A stretch of DNA of 64,000 nt from Symbiodinium natans (Eukaryota > Sar > Dinophyceae > Suessiales > Symbiodiniaceae). Location: NCBI GenBank assembly GCA_905221605.1, contig CAJNDS010002260.1, forward strand, positions 135,001-199,000, given 5' to 3'. Both the position numbers and the translations under genes were made by a program. The notes beneath the pieces were generated by a model. That model saw only the letters and a list, made by a program, of their open reading frames with translations. It searched no databases and was not told the DNA's origin. Below are positions 56,501-61,349 of the stretch, piece after piece (the first letter of the stretch is position 1; the number at the start of each line of letters is the position of its first letter).

Positions 56501-57058
56501 CTCCGTGGTATCCAGGGACCGAAGAGAAGACCCCCCCACCGAGGACCTGGAAGGATCAACCACTTGCCAAGCCAGCAACGCCAGAGCCCGGCACAGGCCG
56601 GAAGGATAAGCAGCTGTAGGTGCAGTCGCAAAAGTGCCGTCCTCAAGAAAGCCAAGCAAATTTTTCCAACCAGCTGCGAATATCCCCTTTGCGTGGTTCA
56701 CCAGCAAAGAGGTAGAGCACACTGAGATCAGCACGCCCTCGTGCGTTGGCCGAAGTGTCGGCCGAAAGTCAGCGGGAAACGGTATCGCGCTTGACCTGAC
56801 TGCATTGATAATACCCGTGTTTTCCAAAGCACCTCTGGCAGGCATGGACAAAGCGACAATTAGCATCATTGCACCCACCCTGGCGATTGTACCGCCAGCA
56901 AAGAGGCTGGCCATCCGGAGTGCGAAGAGCTTTGCCCTTGGTCTGCTGTGAATCCTTAGGCTGAGTCCTGACCCCACTACGGCCACGCCCTCGGCCTCGC
57001 CCCCGTGCACGAGGAGGCGAACCAGCAGCCGAAGGAGAAGGAACGTCCACTTGCACAA
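53516..57058 (-). CDS. Polyprotein: 2OG-Fe(II) oxygenase-like + reverse transcriptase + RNase H (element 1)
   Basis: An open frame of 1180 codons. Residues 1-96 overlap the Gag frame (RT frame is +1) and are probably not translated as such; expression by frameshift or an internal start (M49) is unresolved. Residues 125-155 carry GIFAAGWKNLLGFLEDGTFA-TAPTAAYPSGLC, shared with element 2. Residues 236-370 form an oxygenase-like module: FTVGAFSRGGGLAGIRS, H291-K-D293, FSGGEVWV, H353, R362 (HxD...H...R). RT spans about 690-900, with GDISRAHR (D748) and YVDD (D820, D821). RNase H follows, with D979, E1032 (ALELLS), D1060-N (TDN) and D1110 (NTLADSLTNQDF). In DIRS-type elements RT-RNase H copies the RNA into circular DNA for recombinase insertion. 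The oxygenase role is unknown. Confidence 0.85.
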   Translation of the reverse strand: MCKWTFLLLRLLVRLLVHGGEAEGVAVVGSGLSLRIHSRPRAKLFALRMASLFAGGTIARVGAMMLIVALSMPARGALENTGIINAVRSSAIPFPADFRPTLRPTHEGVLISVCSTSLLVNHAKGIFAAGWKNLLGFLEDGTFATAPTAAYPSGLCRALALLAWQVVDPSRSSVGGSSLRSLDTTENANTGAFLSDVEKAAASLLIPTRGEIVQLFELLPGDPPARGEPGPDSKSFTVGAFSRGGGLAGIRSNTDKFPEFTKMLCRFIDALQPGFEYTAAAIFRNLRTAPHKDTGNLEGSYNLVIGLSCFSGGEVWVASGSGSVACPFEGFSVTGDLLEVASSFSIFNPRDLHCTAKWKGTRVVLVAYTPFLGEALTEDHRRRLAALGFTLPGFVGTDNAPLRNLGTNDDAVGTAEWWRSLPGEEAEHLEVQGGDVGDDTCDDPTSDEDEDGVRKPLYGHGCLGQGPPLRSRLSGRVRWFSDGHGLASPGRWPPPKRPTPASHGCLSLHKEIMDGLLALLSRSLDIKKVVCALATGRMTSSPFASGLIDSGRTLVFDKLRQAGVTAQISVVPDRQPFFLGAIGELLRLAGDPDWRRYTEATWSFAAGVPLGVGVRLPRTPALFERKHKHRAFPGVDEPLPDLPRENYPSAQEHAERVDFQFQKEISCGAMVEMDLAEAQEEFGEALSIASLGALLKPDDSVRVLHDGTHGVHLNDSIKVRDAQSYPTGGDLSVALEELPAAYFSLSGDISRAHRLVKVRRADWARQACRASRHDKVYLNAVGTFGVSSASYWWYRLFSGLGRLLYYCHGVDETTLLSYVDDLLWITQSSDGLARILASILLLEILGVPWAWHKFKGGTEHCWIGFSIFAHKRLLGFSQARCDWAVNWIQRVRADGFVKIADLEAVIGRLSFGFTVLPLLRPFLGPLYAWVSAVRHCHTLRLPKAVAMILAFIEKVLLQGFRTITVPRAKSVPQELFRTDAKAEGSEMWLGGWACSDASTPWGCRWFAEKVQHTDAPWFYQAGQSHRSIAALELLSTLVAVHLFAPLQRTSATFTCSAATDNRGNSFLTSRWLTTSFPLCVVLMDLAAVLQSKSLMLDLHWAPRFQNTLADSLTNQDFKDFDPSKRVRFDVSQYRGLVLRELLESGAELYTELASWKKRKGGILPQKKSKAEKLAATDPWR

Positions 57059-58163
57059 CCGAGGCAGCCGTGATATTCAAGGAGAAGGGAATCACCAAGT
57101 AACGCTGCAAGACTTCCGTATCCGTAGTAGCCCTCTTGAAAGCCGCCTCCAGGTCCGTGACTTCGCCGTCCCGCAACCACTTGTAGGCGGCCTTGCGGGC
57201 TTCATGCTCAAACTGCAAAACCAAGTTCCAAGTAGGGCGTCGACCATCACCTGCCATAAGGCCGGCGACCTGCTGGCCCAGAACATAATCGCTGAAGCGC
57301 CTGAAAGTGTCAGTCATGTTCTTTGAAAGCCAATTGCGATTGGAATGTTTAGTCGCGAGCATGTCCCAGGCGAGACCGATCCTGCGGTGACGAAGACGCA
57401 ACTCCTCGGGGGACTGCGGGGTTGAAGTCAACGTCTTGCCAGTTTTGATCTTCAAGACGTTTGTAGCAGGGTCGATCACCGCTGAATACATTTCAAGCTC
57501 GGAATCCTCCAACGAGGCCACCTCAGTGAGACACTCCACCGCCGGTTGATTGGCCTCGATCTGTTCAAGCTTGGTCGCCAAGAACGATCGCGAAGGAACT
57601 TCCTTGTCTTTCAAAGAACCCAGGACAGCCTCCACCGCCACGCGCATGGAATGTTGTTCACTCGGCTGAACCAATCGATTTTGAGTTCCAAGACGTGACT
57701 CGGCTCTGTTCTTCTCATTCACCTCGAGATGCAATTTCGAGGCCTCCCAGGCTGAAATCAGACGTGCCATTTCGAGACGGTTGGCCAGAGAAGCTTGCAC
57801 GTCAAGAGGGAGCTCACTTGCGAGCGCCGCGCGGACTCGCTCGCGAGATTCATCCAGACCTGCAAATAGAACCAAAGTTCGGATGCCAAGCTCACCCAAA
57901 CGTGCCTGATTAACAGGCGTGACCTCAGCCTGGGCCAGCTGGAAACGCAGATCGGTGCTCAAGGTTGCAAGATGCCTCTTCTGATCCGCTGTCAAAGCTC
58001 CCATGCTTGAACTATCAAAGCCTTGAACAAAAGGTTCTGAGACAGACCCAACTGGCCCATCTCGCCCAATCCCTGCACCAGAACTCTGGCGCGACCGGGA
58101 GCCGCGGGAACCGTTCAGAACGTACAGGACACGCTCATGCCCTGACACGTCACGTTCCAGCAT
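56769..58163 (-). CDS. Gag-like protein with CCCH and zinc-knuckle motifs (element 1)
   Basis: The open frame extends upstream to 58442, but that part overlaps the recombinase frame; M at 58163 (MLERDVSGHERVLYVLNG) is a likelier start, with a further M at 58004. The body is helical (LGELGIRTLVLFAGLDESRE, RVRAALASELPLDVQASLAN, RLEMARLISAWEASKLHLEV), of the type found before RT in dinoflagellate recombinase elements. Then come WKHSNRNW-like and RRFSDYVLG segments, an RG-rich patch (ARGRGRGRGR) and two zinc motifs near the C terminus: C-x8-C-x4-C-x3-H (CWRYNRQGGCNDANCRFVH) and C-x2-C-x3-H-x4-C (CQRCFGKHGYYQC). It likely binds RNA and packages the element transcript. The recombinase stop (58273) is 110 nt upstream of the chosen start. 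Confidence 0.75.
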   Translation of the reverse strand: MLERDVSGHERVLYVLNGSRGSRSRQSSGAGIGRDGPVGSVSEPFVQGFDSSSMGALTADQKRHLATLSTDLRFQLAQAEVTPVNQARLGELGIRTLVLFAGLDESRERVRAALASELPLDVQASLANRLEMARLISAWEASKLHLEVNEKNRAESRLGTQNRLVQPSEQHSMRVAVEAVLGSLKDKEVPSRSFLATKLEQIEANQPAVECLTEVASLEDSELEMYSAVIDPATNVLKIKTGKTLTSTPQSPEELRLRHRRIGLAWDMLATKHSNRNWLSKNMTDTFRRFSDYVLGQQVAGLMAGDGRRPTWNLVLQFEHEARKAAYKWLRDGEVTDLEAAFKRATTDTEVLQRYLVIPFSLNITAASVVQVDVPSPSAAGSPPRARGRGRGRGRSGVRTQPKDSQQTKGKALRTPDGQPLCWRYNRQGGCNDANCRFVHACQRCFGKHGYYQCSQVKRDTVSR

Positions 58164-58272
58164 GAACCAACTGCAGATCACAAGCCCAGGAATGAAACGA
58201 TCCACATGAAGAAGGCACGAAGCCGTATTGAAATTTCTCTGCAGCACGCTGAAGTGTTCGCACACATCATGC

Positions 58273-60345
58273 TCAGCTCCCCTCCGAGCTAGATTCTTTC
58301 TCGGAAGAAGAACTAGAGGAGCTATCCTCATCAGCATCAGACTCCTCTTCCTGAAGAGCCTCCTGTTCCCGACGCTCCGGTCGAAAACAATGCTTGCATT
58401 CCACATCATACGGCACACCCTCAAGCACGTCATAAAACTCACAACAGGCTACACGTTCGGGCCTAGTGCAACATGCCCCGGATCGGTGCAACCTGCGAAG
58501 CTTCCGTTTCCCTAGCACTGAAATGAAAAAGCGGGACTCACGCTCGGGGCCTCGTTCCTGTAAGACCTCAGGAGTCGAAAGGCGTTGCAAGTCGATGGGT
58601 TGCTGACCGAGAAAGGCGCGGCCCCTCCATAATGCCCACTCACGTGGCATCTGTAGTTGCTCTGCCCCAGCCAGTGCAAGTGCATCCTCCAAGCCGAATG
58701 ACTTCAACCTCTCCTGTATCTCACCAATGCCCAAGCTCAGTAACTCTTTCGTGCTTGTACAAGACCGCACAAGAAACCGCTGCAAAGTCGTAACAACAAA
58801 CCAAGCAGACCTCACATAGACATCGGAAGACTCAACGATCTTCCAACGTCCAAGATACTCCTTGCGCTCACGATCAACTCCAGCCCAAGTCGCCAATGTA
58901 GCCATAGAAGCCCTCTCAGAGTGTTCAGAAAAGACCCGAAGAAGCGAATCAGAAGAGATCAAGAACTCCTCCGAAGACACCCAGTCATCAGATCGCAGCA
59001 CAGGCTTCCGCAACAGTCTGAGAAGACGCTCGGCGAGCGAGCACACATCACTGTAGCTGGCCATGACCGCTTTGCATGCATTAAAATGTCTCGTGGGCCT
59101 GGGAATCATGTAGTCCCTTTCGAAACCGAACTCAGGACCCTTCCAAATCGCAAAACCCACAGCGAGCCAATTCTTGCGTGCCAGCCATGCGTCCGCAGCG
59201 ATGAAGAAAGGCAGAAAACGATTCTTCTTGCCTGCACCGCTAGTTTTGGTCCTATCGAAGAAACCACGAAGACCTTCCGCTGTCATGATCATGTCATCGA
59301 AAGAAGCTCCTTCCAAGTCGCCGCTCCTGCTCGAAGACCAAAACTTGAAAAGTCTAGTCCACGCAAATGCCCGCATGTACTTTGGAAATTCTTCATCGCA
59401 CACCGCCAGCTCCCACGCAATCACGAGCAGGAGTGGGCAAGGAACTGCTCTCCGAACCGCTGGAGCATCAACCTCAAGTTCAGCAGTCCTGACATTGACG
59501 AGATTCAAGACCAAGTGATGATTGGAAAAATGATCAGCCTTGTCGATGCCACCTGCCTTCTCGATGAAGGCAACCGCTGAGAGCACTGAACGTAGCCTGG
59601 TTCTGCTGCAAGGCTCATCGCGTAGCTCTTCAATGTAATCAACGAGAACCCCCATGTGTGCAGGGAAATGCTCGTCATGAAGTGCCAGGCACCAGAGCGA
59701 AAACTTGCACCACTCCCTAATCCTCGAACGCAGAGTGGAAGCCCGAACACAACCAGCAGTAGATTGCAATACCCTGTCCGGATCTGCAGCAAAAAGGGCC
59801 TGATTGCAAACCGGCATACGACAATCCTTGAGCACCTTGACCAGTCGCATTCGCCACCGAGTGAGCTCATCTGCTTCAGCTTTCGCTCTCGTTAAATCGG
59901 TAGTCGCTAAGGCCAGCTTTTTGGACCTACGATTAGGCCATCGCAACAGTCGTCGCTTTGCCCCAGACTTCTCCAACAGCCATTCCTTCGTAGGAGCCAA
60001 AGAAGGCAACTTCTCGCTGCATGGCTTCTCCAAAGTCCCATGAAAAGCCACCCCAGCCAGTGCCCTGCGTTTCCACGTCCTTGCAGCACCAGCGTTTGCA
60101 TCTTGTTGATACTTCGAGAGAATATCATGGACCAACAGCCACTCAGGAGAGCCCATCGTAAAGCCCCACGTTTCGATCAAAAGGTTAAGATCAACAGCAG
60201 TGGAAAATAGAGAAGCCAGAACATGGTCCGGAGGAGGATCGCCAGCAGCTGAAAAAGCAAACCTAACCTTCTTGGGAAGATCAGACCAGCTCGAAGCAGC
60301 GTCCTGTCCCCCCCCAGTCGACTGTGAAGAGCTGGAAGCTGCCAT
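58273..60345 (-). CDS. Tyrosine recombinase (element 1)
   Basis: The ORF is open from 60525, but M at 60345 (MAASSSSQSTGGGQ) is the likely start. It lies one base after the stop of the leader ORF (TGAGATG) and gives 690 residues. Numbered from 60525: a SAM-like core-binding region at about 255-330 (STLRSRIREWCKFSLWCLAL), then the catalytic domain with R400 (FWSSSRSGDL), K427 (DRTKTSG), H535-x-x-R538 (EHSERASMATLATWAGV), W561 (LGRW) and Y570 (SSDVYVR). All six positions of the R-K-H-R-H/W-Y set are present. The C terminus holds Cys pairs (ACC, ACC, CKHC), possibly zinc-binding, and a Ser/Glu-rich acidic tail. It would insert the circular DNA copy without target duplication. Placement upstream of gag and RT is unlike classical DIRS order. 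Confidence 0.88.
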   Translation of the reverse strand: MAASSSSQSTGGGQDAASSWSDLPKKVRFAFSAAGDPPPDHVLASLFSTAVDLNLLIETWGFTMGSPEWLLVHDILSKYQQDANAGAARTWKRRALAGVAFHGTLEKPCSEKLPSLAPTKEWLLEKSGAKRRLLRWPNRRSKKLALATTDLTRAKAEADELTRWRMRLVKVLKDCRMPVCNQALFAADPDRVLQSTAGCVRASTLRSRIREWCKFSLWCLALHDEHFPAHMGVLVDYIEELRDEPCSRTRLRSVLSAVAFIEKAGGIDKADHFSNHHLVLNLVNVRTAELEVDAPAVRRAVPCPLLLVIAWELAVCDEEFPKYMRAFAWTRLFKFWSSSRSGDLEGASFDDMIMTAEGLRGFFDRTKTSGAGKKNRFLPFFIAADAWLARKNWLAVGFAIWKGPEFGFERDYMIPRPTRHFNACKAVMASYSDVCSLAERLLRLLRKPVLRSDDWVSSEEFLISSDSLLRVFSEHSERASMATLATWAGVDRERKEYLGRWKIVESSDVYVRSAWFVVTTLQRFLVRSCTSTKELLSLGIGEIQERLKSFGLEDALALAGAEQLQMPREWALWRGRAFLGQQPIDLQRLSTPEVLQERGPERESRFFISVLGKRKLRRLHRSGACCTRPERVACCEFYDVLEGVPYDVECKHCFRPERREQEALQEEESDADEDSSSSSSSEKESSSEGS

Positions 60346-60346
60346 C

Positions 60347-60565
60347 TCAGAATCCCCGAGGCAGAGCCCGAAGAACTCCTTGGAGGAGAGCGTGAACACG
60401 CGCCGCGAGGGAATGCAGAAAGTGGTTGAGCACAGCAAGTCTCGTAGAAGCAAGCTCCACGTCTTGCTCAGTGTCCGCAAGACGAGACAGAAGCAAGGCC
60501 TGCTGAGCCTCCAGCGCGTCCACACGAGCAGTCAGCCGAGCCACGTGCAGCACGAGGTCTTGGAC
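60347..60565 (-). CDS. Coiled-coil leader ORF of element 1, 5' truncated by element 2
   Basis: The frame VQDLVLHVARLTARVDALEA, QQALLLSRLADTEQDVELAS, TRLAVLNHFLHSLAARVHAL ends RALPRGF with TGA at 60349-60347, one base before the recombinase ATG. Heptad-like Leu/Ala spacing indicates a coiled coil. Going upstream, the frame stays open to 60563 and meets a stop (TAA at 60568-60566) as soon as the terminal repeat of element 2 begins. The ORF has therefore been cut by that insertion. Confidence 0.6.
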   Translation of the reverse strand, partial: VQDLVLHVARLTARVDALEAQQALLLSRLADTEQDVELASTRLAVLNHFLHSLAARVHALLQGVLRALPRGF

Positions 60566-60764
60566 TTATCAAATATCCCCAAAATTCTTGAAAGCATCAA
60601 TCGCAATTATACATGCATGATTCATTCCACTGACAAAATAGGTCTCACAATCAGCGGCGCTCTTTTCCTCTCTTGGCAAACTGGGGATGCATATCAAGTT
60701 GAACACTACGTGCACATTGCACATCGCGGGCACATCCCGTCGACCACATTTGGTCAAGTTCCCC
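60565..60764 (-). repeat. Retroelement 2 terminal direct repeat, outer copy
   Basis: A 200-bp copy of 61124-61322 (CTTATCAAATATCCCCAAAA ... CATTTGGTCAAGTTCCCC), one base longer. It directly abuts the leader ORF of element 1. Confidence 0.92.
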
Positions 60765-61123
60765 CCTAGGGTTGGGTGGGTGGGAAAAATTTTCACTCTG
60801 AGCTCTGCAGGAGCCCGACTTGAACCATGTCACTCAACAGACAAGTCAGTGAAAATTCACAACAAGCAATACGATAAAAACTGCTCATGTGCTTCCATGG
60901 AAAATTAAAGCACGAATGCAACATGTCGGAAACATGCTATACACAGGGCTCCGGTTTCGGAACATTCCGTGTCAACATAATTTAGGAGCATGAAATCACT
61001 GCAGACTTTTCAAAAACAGGGACCACATTATCACGACCGTGAAAAAGCCTTTCAAGAACGCTTTAAAATTTAAAGCTGTTTTGGGGGCTTGATAAACCAA
61101 CGGAGCGCACGCGCTCAGATATG
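60765..61123 (-). other. Spacer between terminal repeats of element 2
   Basis: 359 bp, AT-rich. Next to the outer repeat it carries CCTAGGGTTGGGTGGGTGGG - AAAAATTTTCA. A very similar block (AGGGATGGGTGGGTGGGCAA - CAAAAATTTTCA) occupies the same position in the 177-bp spacer of element 1 (52988-53164). The rest of the two spacers is unrelated. Confidence 0.75.
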
Positions 61124-61322
61124 CTTATCAAATATCCCCAAAATTCTTGAAAGCATCAATCGCAATTATACATGCATGATTCATTCCACTGACAAAATAG
61201 GTCTCACAATCAGCGGCGCTCTTTTCCTCTCTTGGCAAACTGGGATGCATATCAAGTTGAACACTACGTGCACATTGCACATCGCGGGCACATCCCGTCG
61301 ACCACATTTGGTCAAGTTCCCC
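61124..61322 (-). repeat. Retroelement 2 terminal direct repeat, inner copy
   Basis: 199 bp, 27 bp beyond the stop codon of the element 2 polyprotein. Confidence 0.92.
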
Positions 61323-61349
61323 GGTCTGCTTCAGCACACATCTAGCTGG

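Larger units (their letters stand above)
52669..60564 (-). mobile_element. Retroelement 1: tyrosine-recombinase (DIRS/Ngaro-like) element
   Basis: In transcription order: coiled-coil leader ORF (interrupted at 60564), tyrosine recombinase, Gag-like CCCH protein, polyprotein with 2OG-oxygenase-like, RT and RNase H modules, inner direct repeat (53482-53165), spacer, outer direct repeat (52987-52669). There is no integrase of the DDE type and no LTR pair, as expected for recombinase-encoding retroelements. The repeat-spacer-repeat end resembles the B1-A2-B2 split repeats of Ngaro/PAT elements. The matching 5' A1 segment is not in the window because another element interrupts the 5' side. All main catalytic residues are present, so the protein set may be functional. 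Confidence 0.8.

Noticed and set aside
58164-58442. Upstream start of the Gag-like ORF at 58442.
   Set aside because: This part overlaps the end of the recombinase in another frame and has no Gag-like content; a start near 58163 or 58004 is likelier.
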